Assembly: GCA_020720705.1 (NCBI GenBank)
Contig: DYOJ01000003.1
Location: 1-36,553, forward strand
Origin: Acetofilamentum sp.
Lineage (GTDB): Bacteria > Bacteroidota > Bacteroidia > Bacteroidales > JAADGE01
DNA length: 36,553 bases
Direction of reading: 5' to 3'
The position numbers were made by a program, and so were the translations under genes. Positions 7,823 through 15,603 of this stretch are shown in pieces (position 1 is the first letter of the stretch; every line of letters starts with the position of its first letter). A model generated the notes under the pieces. That model searched no databases. It saw only the letters and a program-made list of their open reading frames with translations, and was not told where the DNA came from.

Positions 7823-10800
7823 TTATAAAGGAGCTTTTCGTTTGTGCCTGAGTGCCTTAATCACCTTAGGCAGCTCAAGGAATTTTCCCAACCAACTGTA
7901 TTGCAGGCTTATCATCAAAAACAAGGTATATGTCCAAATAACAACAAGATTCACGCTGTATGTTTCATAATATAAGCCGAAAATGCGTTTTTTTGGCGCG
8001 TAAAAATGAGCCTTTAAAAATCGCTTCGGATATTGATATATCATGTCCGTTCGTCTGATAACACGGTCTTTATAAATGAAAGTTTTTTTAAATTCATTTT
8101 TATTCGTTACAAAATCGGCTAATCGTTCATTGTAACAATCCATTCGTAATTGTGTGTACTCTTGATTAAGAGAATCCGTTTTGGTTTGTTCTCGCACATA
8201 AGTTTGTTGCAAAATATAAGCATCGTTGAATTGTTTAATATAGAATCTGCTGAGGTCAGATAGATATGATTTCATATCGGAAATCATTTTTTTGTCAATA
8301 TTTTCAAATTTAGGGTTTTGCATCAATTCGTATGTTTTTACGAAAGGATTTTCTGCCTGCTCGTTTGAAAATTCTTTGACAATCAGCTCAAATGCGGCAC
8401 GAGCATCTTTTCCGGCGGATGTATCCGTCAAACTGTACTCGCAGGTTGTAAGCGCATTTTCCATATCTTTCAGCCACAAATCCTTCTTAAACGTGGCATT
8501 ACGCATAACACGTTCGGTTTTGAATATCGGTTTTTGATAATCGTTTTCAACAAATTGGTTTACAGCCAAGGCTTCGTACGCCCACCTCGCTGTCATTATT
8601 TCACCGTACCAGGGTATTGATTCCGGCGAGCTGACCGCCGGATTTAATTTCTCATATTGAACAATAATACCACTTAAAATAATTTGTGGAATTATTAAGA
8701 AAGGTATTGAAATATAGATAGTTACGCTTGTTTTGAATCCGTCCGAAATATTAAGTCCGAGTACAACGGCAAAGGTCCATGCCGAAAACAAAATCAGCCA
8801 ATAATCCCAATACATCCCTTTGATTTCCAAGATGGTATTCCCGATAAGCACAAATACAACAGCTTGATAGGCTGCAAGTGAGAATAATAGAAACATTTTT
8901 GACGAAAGATAGCTGACTCTGCTTAAATTCAAAAATGACTCGCGTTTCAGAATTTTACGGTCTTTGATAATTTCATCTGCGCTAACAGTTAAACCTACGA
9001 ACAAAGCCACAATAACCGCCATAAAGATGTATATCGGCAGATTTTCATTTTTTGAAAAAATATAGCCGGATTCATTTTCAAGGCTATAATATTTAATAAT
9101 ATAGGATAACAAAAAAGCTAATACCGGTGCTTCCGACAAATTGATTAATAAATATTGCATGTTGCCGATTTTTGAACGAAAATCTCGTTTCACAAATATC
9201 AGAAACTGCTTAAATTTGTTTGGCACCTTAAACGAAATTTCAGGCAAGGGTATTTTAGACACTTTGCGTTCTTCGGGAGGTTCCGGCTCTATGTTTTGCT
9301 TGTATTTTCTGAAATACGAAAACCATTCTACCGGCGAAACTTTACGGGTTGAAGTCCGATTTCCGTACTCATCCAGCACCTGCGATTCCAAAATATTGAA
9401 TACCTGCTCAGGATTTACATTTCCGCACACGGGACATTCTCCCGAGTTCCAATCGGCTTGTTTTGTTCCGGATTTGAAATAGACAACAGATTCCACAGGG
9501 TCGCCGTCATAGACAACATAACCGCCTTGGTCCACAATCATAAGCCTGTCGAACATTTTAAAAATTTCGGAAGACGGTTGATGAATAACCACAAAAATCA
9601 ACTTTCCCTTTAGTGCCAGCTCCTTTAAAATGTCTAAAATCATTTCAGAATCACGCGAAGAAAGTCCGGAGGTTGGTTCGTCCAAAAACAAAACGGCGGG
9701 TTCTCGTATCAGTTCGAGTGCAATATTGAGACGTTTTCGTTGTCCTCCGCTGATTTTTTTGTTTAGGGGGTTGCCCACTTTCAAGTCATTTATGGCAAAC
9801 AACCCAAGACTTTTTAACGTGGATATTACAAGTCGCAAAATTTTTCGTTTCGGATAATTTCCGAAACACAATTTAGCATTGTAGTATAAGTTTTCAAAAA
9901 CGGTTAAATCTTCAATCAGCAAATCATCTTGCGAAACAAATCCGATTATCCCCTCAATTGCATCTTTTTCGGTATGAACATTGTTGCCGTTTATCAAAAC
10001 TTCGCCTGTTGTAGGCGCATAGGTACCGTTGAGAACACTCAGTAACGTGGATTTTCCTGAACCCGAACCGCCCATAAGTCCGATTAATTTGCCGGAATGT
10101 TCCGTAAAATTTGTTTGGTTTATGCCGTAAGTTCCGTTCTTAAACCGATAGGAAATGTTGCGAGCTTCAAAAACAATGTCGTCTTTTTTGTCGCTGTCCA
10201 AAAAGGCGGAAACAATATCGCTGTAATAAATCGGTTTTCGTTTTACATCGCGCACAGCCGAACCGGGTGAAAGCACATACACACGGTCTTTGTGCATCAA
10301 CTGTCCGTTTAGATACAACTCTTTATCACCATGATATACAGTAAGATACATGTTCGACATGTGAGTCTTTAGAACGACTAAGGACTTATCAAACGTGGCA
10401 ACCTGAAGATGTCTGGTTTTAATATTTTCAAAAGTCGGTGTATTTGAAATCTGCAAAAAGTAAGAGGAGTCAGGTATTGATTTATAGGATTCAAACACCA
10501 ACTGTCTTAATTGATTATATTCTTTATCACTGACATAAAATGTTTCGGCAACTGTTTGTACAAACAATAGTTCTTGTTCGGTGGTTGTGCCTTCGGTATT
10601 TATAAATTCCAGAAGTCGCAAAACAACAATAGATTTTTGCTTCTTTGTGAGTTCTTTATTGATTACAGTGCAAATAGTAAGCACTCTGACAGAGCTTGCT
10701 GCAATATGTTTTTGACGTTTTTCGCCATTATTTTTTCGTTGATTTTTAGAATAATAATTATCGAAAACGATTAAATATTCATCTACAAGCTCTTGATTTA

Positions 10801-10912
10801 ATTGTTGTTTTAAAAAATCTTCAACCAAAGGGCGGCGACTTTCTTCATCACTGTCCGGACGGGCAATTATGGCAAACAGTTGCATCAAAGCTTTTAGAAT
10901 GCTCTCACTCAT
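7823..10912 (-). CDS. ABCG-type ABC transporter (ATPase-permease) with TerB-like N-terminus
   Basis: The 1029-residue half-transporter has the ATPase before the membrane domain. Residues about 1-150 are helical and TerB-like. Residues about 165-235 look like a beta-rich FHA-like module (inference). The ATPase has Walker A GGSGSGKST at 281-289, signature ISGGQRKRL at 387-395, Walker B AVLFLDEPTSG with Asp411-Glu412, and switch His444. A CPVCGNVNPEQ linker starts near 493. Membrane spans fall at about 582-605, 620-642, 665-693, 704-725, 730-752 and 987-1007. The hydrophilic segment of about 234 residues between the last two is far larger than the corresponding ABCG loop. It is the third gene of an operon, 6 nt after the small secreted-protein gene. 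Substrate and direction are unknown; export is likely from the ABCG architecture. Confidence 0.85.
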   Translation of the reverse strand: MSESILKALMQLFAIIARPDSDEESRRPLVEDFLKQQLNQELVDEYLIVFDNYYSKNQRKNNGEKRQKHIAASSVRVLTICTVINKELTKKQKSIVVLRLLEFINTEGTTTEQELLFVQTVAETFYVSDKEYNQLRQLVFESYKSIPDSSYFLQISNTPTFENIKTRHLQVATFDKSLVVLKTHMSNMYLTVYHGDKELYLNGQLMHKDRVYVLSPGSAVRDVKRKPIYYSDIVSAFLDSDKKDDIVFEARNISYRFKNGTYGINQTNFTEHSGKLIGLMGGSGSGKSTLLSVLNGTYAPTTGEVLINGNNVHTEKDAIEGIIGFVSQDDLLIEDLTVFENLYYNAKLCFGNYPKRKILRLVISTLKSLGLFAINDLKVGNPLNKKISGGQRKRLNIALELIREPAVLFLDEPTSGLSSRDSEMILDILKELALKGKLIFVVIHQPSSEIFKMFDRLMIVDQGGYVVYDGDPVESVVYFKSGTKQADWNSGECPVCGNVNPEQVFNILESQVLDEYGNRTSTRKVSPVEWFSYFRKYKQNIEPEPPEERKVSKIPLPEISFKVPNKFKQFLIFVKRDFRSKIGNMQYLLINLSEAPVLAFLLSYIIKYYSLENESGYIFSKNENLPIYIFMAVIVALFVGLTVSADEIIKDRKILKRESFLNLSRVSYLSSKMFLLFSLAAYQAVVFVLIGNTILEIKGMYWDYWLILFSAWTFAVVLGLNISDGFKTSVTIYISIPFLIIPQIILSGIIVQYEKLNPAVSSPESIPWYGEIMTARWAYEALAVNQFVENDYQKPIFKTERVMRNATFKKDLWLKDMENALTTCEYSLTDTSAGKDARAAFELIVKEFSNEQAENPFVKTYELMQNPKFENIDKKMISDMKSYLSDLSRFYIKQFNDAYILQQTYVREQTKTDSLNQEYTQLRMDCYNERLADFVTNKNEFKKTFIYKDRVIRRTDMIYQYPKRFLKAHFYAPKKRIFGLYYETYSVNLVVIWTYTLFLMISLQYSWLGKFLELPKVIKALRHKRKAPL

Positions 10913-10918
10913 GAATTA

Positions 10919-11335
10919 TTATTTGAAGCGTTTGTATCCGATTATGACCTCGACATTGTTTTGAGCATGAGCTTCAATATTTTTTGTAATAAGTTTGATT
11001 CGACACATTTGCGTCCGGTCGAAAGAAAAATCCCAGTAATCGGGACAACCGTATAACTGTCCGTCAAACAATATATTTCCGTTTATATCAATCATTTGCA
11101 TACACATTGGCGAAATAGATTTTGTTTGTATCAAAATACGGTAAGTATTTAAACTCAGAAAAACGAATCTAAACTCTGCAATACCGTCTTCATCAAAAAC
11201 AGCAATGTAGGTTTGTTCCGTCCCTGCAAATTCTCCGTCCAACACACTTTTGCCGTTATGTGCTTGTGCCGACAAAAAAGTTGTGTTGAAAATAAAACCG
11301 AACAATATTACAAAAAAAATCAAAATAAGACGCAT
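10919..11335 (-). CDS. Small secreted protein, family not recognised
   Basis: The 138-residue product begins with a typical signal peptide (hydrophobic core LILIFFVILFGFIF; likely cleavage after LSAQA near residue 25). The mature part, about 113 residues, is probably beta-rich and has cysteines in SPMCMQ, YGCPDYW and TQMCRI. I do not recognise the family. The gene lies 2 nt after the lipoprotein gene and 6 nt before the ABC transporter gene, so the three are almost certainly co-transcribed. The product may be a periplasmic partner of the transporter; this rests on context only. Confidence 0.75.
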   Translation of the reverse strand: MRLILIFFVILFGFIFNTTFLSAQAHNGKSVLDGEFAGTEQTYIAVFDEDGIAEFRFVFLSLNTYRILIQTKSISPMCMQMIDINGNILFDGQLYGCPDYWDFSFDRTQMCRIKLITKNIEAHAQNNVEVIIGYKRFK

Positions 11336-11337
11336 GA

Positions 11338-12258
11338 TTATACATTTTTGACGGAAACAATTTTATTTCTAAGCTGTTTAACCTTTTCCTCGATAGTATT
11401 GGTGTGATATTGTTCCGAATTATACTTAATTTTTGACACAACGTGCGTGTGTCTTTTATCAGCATTGGTTACAGGCGGCAAATAATCGTAACTATATGTA
11501 ATCCCGTCATATAAATAAGCTAAATCCAGCAAAGCGTCCAAAAATGAATCAAAATCAGCCGAATTTCCGTAATAGGGTTTTAATAGTGAGATAATATTAT
11601 CAAGCGTATATTTTTGCTCCGCCATGAAATCGGCTGTCATTATTGAATCGCCCTGTTGGTTTGTCATCAAATACATAGCCTCTATCCACGCACCAGACAG
11701 CATTAGCGAAGCTACATCAGTGCGATTATTCTCCGCCAAATAGTTTTGAATAGCAGTGATATTTTGTGATACGGACGTTAAAAGCGAATCTGCATTTTGT
11801 GTTGAACTGATTTTTGTAGATAGCTGCGACTGATTTATCGGATGAAAATTCAAATTATCAAGGATTGTTTTTACCGCATTCATAACCCTGTCAGCTTCCG
11901 GGTAGTTGCCGTGAACTATCAAATATGTATAATCGGCAGTATAAATTCCTAAATTAAGTGCTTGCTTTAATGTTGATGTATAAACACTTCCGTTTTCAGG
12001 ATTGTTTATTAACCCGGAAAAATCTTTAGTTGTATTTTGTTTTAAAAATTCCGAAAACTGAACGACAGAAGGGACACCGTAAGCTTTGCCGCCAAGTTTT
12101 ATCACATTTGAATTTAAGCTATCGTTTACAGACAACTCCGACAAACTGTCGGTGTGTTTAACAGATTCACCGCCGCAACCTGCAATTACAAACAACAAGT
12201 TGATTATCAATACGATAAAAGAAGTTCGTATGTGAAAGTAAAAAACTTTGGGAACCAT
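11338..12258 (-). CDS. Lipoprotein of unknown function
   Basis: The 306-residue precursor has a lipobox, FVIAGC, with the lipidated cysteine at residue 28. No other plausible start precedes the hydrophobic segment, so ATG at 12258 is firm. The mature part is mainly helical, with a GIYTADYTYLIVHG-like segment near residue 105 and repeated Asn/Ser/Gln-rich stretches; it lacks cysteines other than the lipidated one. Similar uncharacterised lipoproteins occur in Bacteroidota. It is the first gene of the operon with the secreted protein and the ABCG-type transporter. The start codon lies only 12 nt beyond the U-tract of the rplQ terminator, so any promoter must be upstream of or inside that terminator, or expression must come from read-through. 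Confidence 0.8.
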   Translation of the reverse strand: MVPKVFYFHIRTSFIVLIINLLFVIAGCGGESVKHTDSLSELSVNDSLNSNVIKLGGKAYGVPSVVQFSEFLKQNTTKDFSGLINNPENGSVYTSTLKQALNLGIYTADYTYLIVHGNYPEADRVMNAVKTILDNLNFHPINQSQLSTKISSTQNADSLLTSVSQNITAIQNYLAENNRTDVASLMLSGAWIEAMYLMTNQQGDSIMTADFMAEQKYTLDNIISLLKPYYGNSADFDSFLDALLDLAYLYDGITYSYDYLPPVTNADKRHTHVVSKIKYNSEQYHTNTIEEKVKQLRNKIVSVKNV

Positions 12259-12270
12259 GTAGCTGTGATT

Positions 12271-12300
12271 AAAAAAAAAGAGGGCATACCTCCCTCTTTT
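12271..12300 (-). terminator. Intrinsic terminator after rplQ
   Basis: On the minus strand AAAAGAGGG, a 7-nt loop and CCCTCTTTT form a 9-bp stem (arms at 12292-12300 and 12276-12284), followed by further U residues (the A run at 12271-12275). It begins 20 nt after the rplQ stop codon and closes the 32-gene ribosomal operon. Confidence 0.92.
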
Positions 12301-12320
12301 CCCTTTTTGGTATAAAAATA

Positions 12321-12809
12321 TTATTCTGATTTTGTTTGATCAGTTTTTTCGGTCTCAACTTTTTGTTCCGAATTTTTTATTTCACCTTTCTTTGAACTGC
12401 GTCTGGTTTTCTTTTTAGAAACGAGTTTTTCGCCGCTGAGTTTGTAGGTTTCATTATAATCCACCAATTCAATTATACACATCTCAGCATTGTCGCCAAG
12501 TCGCGCTCCCGTTTTTAATATTCTGGTGTAACCTCCCGGACGGTCAGATATTTTTGCGGAAATCTCTCGGAACAATTCAGAAACAGCATCTTTATCCTGC
12601 AGTTTTTTAAATATCATTCTGCGTGAATGCATTGTATCTTCTTTTGCTCTGTTTAAAAGCGGCTCTACATAAACGCGCAATTCTTTAGCTTTTGCGAGTG
12701 TAGTGTTAATTCTTTTATGCTCAATAAGTGAGATTGCCATGTTTTTCAGAAGTGCGCTTCTGTGTGAACTTGTTCTACCCAAATGGTTGAATTTCTTTCT
12801 GTGTCTCAT
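12321..12809 (-). CDS. rplQ: 50S ribosomal protein L17
   Basis: L17 lies near the exit of the peptide tunnel of the large subunit. The N-terminal MRHRKKFNHLGR and SHRSALLKNMA motifs and the DRPGGYTRI segment identify it. At 162 residues it exceeds the 116-127 of most bacteria because of a Lys/Glu/Ser-rich tail from about residue 120, which is usual in Bacteroidota. It is the last gene of the operon, 3 nt after rpoA, as in most bacterial alpha operons. Confidence 0.98.
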   Translation of the reverse strand: MRHRKKFNHLGRTSSHRSALLKNMAISLIEHKRINTTLAKAKELRVYVEPLLNRAKEDTMHSRRMIFKKLQDKDAVSELFREISAKISDRPGGYTRILKTGARLGDNAEMCIIELVDYNETYKLSGEKLVSKKKTRRSSKKGEIKNSEQKVETEKTDQTKSE

Positions 12810-12812
12810 GTC

Positions 12813-13805
12813 CTATTCTTTGTCTAATTTATACTTTACAACATCCATACCAAAGCTCAACTGTCTGTCAATGAGCAATTCTTCTATTTCTGCAAGTGAT
12901 TTTTTACCAAAATTTCTGAATTTCAACAAATCATTTCGGTTGAAAACAACTAACTCTCCAAGTGTATCAATATCAGCTGCTTTAAGGCAATTCAATGCTC
13001 TTACGGACAAATCCATATCAACCAATTTTGTTTTTAACAACTGACGCATGTGCAAAATTTCTTCGTCAAATTCGTCATTTTCCTTTTTCTCTTCAGAATC
13101 CAATGTGATTTTTTCGTCTGAGAAGAGCATGAAATGATGAATCAGAATTCTTGCAGCTTCTTTAAGTGCATCTTTCGGTGTGATTGAGCCGTCTGTTAAA
13201 ATTTCAAAAATCAATTTTTCGTAGTCAGTTTTTTGCCCGACACGAAAATTCTCGACAGAATATTTAACATTCTTCATCGGTGTGTATATCGAATCAACAG
13301 CTATTACACCGTGCTCGCCTCCTGTGTATGAAGAATCTTCTGCAGAAACATACCCCCGACCTTTATCTATGGTAAGCTCAATTTGCAATCGGACATCCTT
13401 TTCCATAGAGCAGATTACGTGGTCAGCGTTTATCACCTCAAAAGCTGACAAAAAGTCGTTCATATCAGTCCCCCGGAACTTATCTTTTCCGGCGATATTT
13501 ATGATAACGCGTTCGCTGTCTAAGCTGCCGACTATTCTTCTGAATCTTATTTGTTTAAGGTTCAAAATTATTCTCGGCACATCCTCTATAACGCCCGCTA
13601 TTGTAGAAAATTCGTGGTCAACCCCCTCAATTTTCACTGTACTGATAGCGAAACCTTCGAGCGAAGAGAGCAGAATCCGTCTTAATGCGTTGCCTACCGT
13701 GATTCCGTATCCGGGTTCAAGCGGTCGGAACTCGAACTTTCCGTACATGCCGTCCGATTCGAGCATTATTACTTTATCCGGTTTTTGGAAATCTAAAATT
13801 GCCAT
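12813..13805 (-). CDS. rpoA: RNA polymerase subunit alpha
   Basis: The 330-residue alpha subunit dimerises to nucleate assembly of beta and beta'. The N-terminal assembly domain (about 1-230) includes GNALRRILLSSLEG near residue 40. After an acidic Glu/Asp-rich linker (about 238-250), the C-terminal domain carries its helix-hairpin-helix elements (LSVRALNCLKAADI; LLKFRNFGKKSLAEIEELL), which bind upstream DNA and activators. Length and domain order are normal. It follows rpsD by 17 nt. Confidence 0.99.
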   Translation of the reverse strand: MAILDFQKPDKVIMLESDGMYGKFEFRPLEPGYGITVGNALRRILLSSLEGFAISTVKIEGVDHEFSTIAGVIEDVPRIILNLKQIRFRRIVGSLDSERVIINIAGKDKFRGTDMNDFLSAFEVINADHVICSMEKDVRLQIELTIDKGRGYVSAEDSSYTGGEHGVIAVDSIYTPMKNVKYSVENFRVGQKTDYEKLIFEILTDGSITPKDALKEAARILIHHFMLFSDEKITLDSEEKKENDEFDEEILHMRQLLKTKLVDMDLSVRALNCLKAADIDTLGELVVFNRNDLLKFRNFGKKSLAEIEELLIDRQLSFGMDVVKYKLDKE

Positions 13806-13822
13806 GAGTAAATACTTAATTA

Positions 13823-14434
13823 TTAGTTTTTAGAATACAATTCCACAATTAACTGTTCCTTAATCGGTTCAGGTATCTCATCACGATTCGGTTTATTTAA
13901 AAACCTTCCGGACATTAAACTGTTATCCCACTCAATCCAACTGAATTTAGTGTATTTAGGTGCAGATAACGATTGTCCTATTACCTCCAAAGACTTCGAT
14001 TTTTCTCTTACAGAAACGATATCGCCTTCTCGTAATTGATACGACGGTATGTTTACTTTATTTCCGTTCACAAGTATGTGTCTGTGCGTAACGAGCTGAC
14101 GAGCAGCTGCTCTTGATGGGGCAATTCCCATACGAAAAACAACGTTGTCCAATCTGGATTCAAGCAATTGTAGGAAAACTTCGCCTGTAATACCTTTGCT
14201 TCTTACAGCTTTTTGAAACAAATTGTAAAATTGTTTTTCGAGTAAACCGTATGTAAAACGTGCTTTTTGCTTCTCTTTGAGCTGAACTCCGTACTCCGAA
14301 ATTTTTCTTCGCTTTTTTGTCGGTCCGAAAAATCCCGGAGGATAGGGTCTGCGTTCGTAATTTTTATCAGGTCCGTAAACCGGCGAGCCTAATTTACGTG
14401 CAATTTTTGATTTTGGTCCGGTATATCTTGCCAT
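13823..14434 (-). CDS. rpsD: 30S ribosomal protein S4
   Basis: S4 is a primary 16S rRNA binder that nucleates assembly of the 30S body. The ATG at 14434 gives 203 residues beginning MARYTGPKSKIARKLG, the standard start; an in-frame upstream extension to 14485 would overlap rpsK and is not conserved. The S4 RNA-binding domain covers about 92-155 (SRLDNVVFRMGIAPSRAAAR, then HILVNGNKVNIPSY). The N-terminus lacks the Cys cluster of zinc-binding S4. E. coli S4 represses its own operon; whether this one does is unknown. Confidence 0.98.
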   Translation of the reverse strand: MARYTGPKSKIARKLGSPVYGPDKNYERRPYPPGFFGPTKKRRKISEYGVQLKEKQKARFTYGLLEKQFYNLFQKAVRSKGITGEVFLQLLESRLDNVVFRMGIAPSRAAARQLVTHRHILVNGNKVNIPSYQLREGDIVSVREKSKSLEVIGQSLSAPKYTKFSWIEWDNSLMSGRFLNKPNRDEIPEPIKEQLIVELYSKN

Positions 14435-14454
14435 TATCTTTTGTATTTCTGTTA

Positions 14455-14850
14455 TTAAACTCTTCTTCGTTTTGCGGGTCTGCAACCATTATGAGGCATT
14501 GGCGTTACATCAACGATTTCCGACACAAGGATACCGACTGTATTTATTGCTCTTACGGCAGCTTCTCGTCCGTTTCCGGGTCCTTTTACAAAAACACGAA
14601 CTTTACGCAATCCTAAATCGAAAGCCTCTTTAGCACACTCCGTTGCAGCAGTTTGTGCTGCATAGGGCGTGTTCTTTTTTGAACCGCGAAACCCCATTTT
14701 TCCGGCTGAAGACCACGATATAGCCTGTCCTGAATCGTTTGTCATCGTTACAATTATATTGTTGAATGAAGAATGAACGTGCGCTTGACCGACAGCTTCA
14801 ATTTGCACTTTTTTTCTCTTAACGACTTTTGTTCTTTTTTTCTTTGACAT
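14455..14850 (-). CDS. rpsK: 30S ribosomal protein S11
   Basis: S11 forms part of the mRNA exit platform with S7. The 131-residue product has a Lys/Arg-rich start, then the conserved HSSFNNIIVTMTD-like strand (here TMTNDSG), KGPGNGREAAVRA near residue 92, and the typical end PHNGCRPAKRRRV. It sits 21 nt after rpsM and 20 nt before rpsD. Confidence 0.98.
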   Translation of the reverse strand: MSKKKRTKVVKRKKVQIEAVGQAHVHSSFNNIIVTMTNDSGQAISWSSAGKMGFRGSKKNTPYAAQTAATECAKEAFDLGLRKVRVFVKGPGNGREAAVRAINTVGILVSEIVDVTPMPHNGCRPAKRRRV

Positions 14851-14871
14851 CTTCTAAATATTTTGTCGAAA

Positions 14872-15222
14872 CTAGTTTACTCTTCTGATTTTTCGCGTTT
14901 TTGCGTTATTTTTTGTCTTTTGACCTCGCAACGGCAATCCGACTCGGTGTCTGATACCTCTGTAACATCCTATATCGCGCAAACGTTTTATGTTCATTTG
15001 CTTTTCTGAACGTAAAGCACCTTCGATAGTATAATTATTTACAATTATATTACGAATTTCTCCCTGTTGCTCATCTGTCCATTCTTTTACTTTGATGTCT
15101 TTATTGACATTAGCTTTCTCAAGAATTTCAACAGCAGAACTGCGTCCTATTCCATGTATGTAAGTCAGCGATATTTCGCCGCGTTTGTTGTCGGGTATGT
15201 CAACACCAGCTATACGTGCCAT
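14872..15222 (-). CDS. rpsM: 30S ribosomal protein S13 (short C-terminus)
   Basis: S13 sits in the head of the small subunit and contacts the P-site tRNA and the 50S subunit. MARIAGVDIPDNKRGEISL and YIHGIGRSSA mark the N-terminus; RHRVGLPLRGQKTKNNAKTR marks the conserved tail. The protein ends at 116 residues with KIRRVN, whereas Bacteroidota homologues usually continue with a Lys-rich extension to about 125. The tail that reaches tRNA is therefore shorter. I see no frameshift that would restore it. Confidence 0.97.
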   Translation of the reverse strand: MARIAGVDIPDNKRGEISLTYIHGIGRSSAVEILEKANVNKDIKVKEWTDEQQGEIRNIIVNNYTIEGALRSEKQMNIKRLRDIGCYRGIRHRVGLPLRGQKTKNNAKTRKIRRVN

Positions 15223-15234
15223 ATTTTATCTTTT

Positions 15235-15351
15235 TTAACCTTGACGTTGTTTAAATTTTGGATTTTTTTTATTGATTACATAAATACGTCCCTTTCTTCT
15301 TACGATTTTACAATCAGCCGTTCTTGGTTTGACGGATGCTCTTACTTTCAT
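15235..15351 (-). CDS. rpmJ: 50S ribosomal protein L36
   Basis: This is a 38-residue protein beginning MKVRASVKPR and ending NKKNPKFKQRQG. The L36 frame is unmistakable. Of the zinc ligands seen in E. coli (three Cys and one His), only Cys14 remains, so this is a zinc-free type, common in the phylum. It lies 21 nt after infA and 12 nt before rpsM, its normal place. Confidence 0.97.
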   Translation of the reverse strand: MKVRASVKPRTADCKIVRRKGRIYVINKKNPKFKQRQG

Positions 15352-15372
15352 ATTATCTTTTTTAAATGATTC

Positions 15373-15594
15373 CTAATTTTTGTATCGAAATGTTATTCTC
15401 CCTTTTGAGAAATCGTAAGGTGACATTTCTATTTTCACCTTGTCTCCGGGTAATATTTTAATGTAGTGCATCCTCATTTTTCCGGATATATGTGCTGTTA
15501 CTACATGCCCGTTTTCTAATTCCACACGAAACATTGCATTTGATAATGCCTCAGTAATAACACCGTCTTTTTCTATTGAAGATTGTTTTGCCAT
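15373..15594 (-). CDS. infA: Translation initiation factor IF-1
   Basis: The 73-residue protein is a single OB-fold that binds the A site of the 30S subunit during initiation. MAKQSSIEKDGVI, LENGHVVTAHISGKMRMHYI, LPGDKVKIEMSPYD and KGRITFRYK are all typical of the family. It follows secY by only 9 nt; the methionine aminopeptidase gene often found between the two in Bacteroidota is absent. Confidence 0.99.
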   Translation of the reverse strand: MAKQSSIEKDGVITEALSNAMFRVELENGHVVTAHISGKMRMHYIKILPGDKVKIEMSPYDFSKGRITFRYKN

Positions 15595-15603
15595 ATTAAA
15601 ATA

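Noticed and set aside
13282..13833. 183-residue open frame on the plus strand opposite rpoA
   Set aside because: It is the antisense shadow of a highly conserved gene and shows no recognisable motif or start context.
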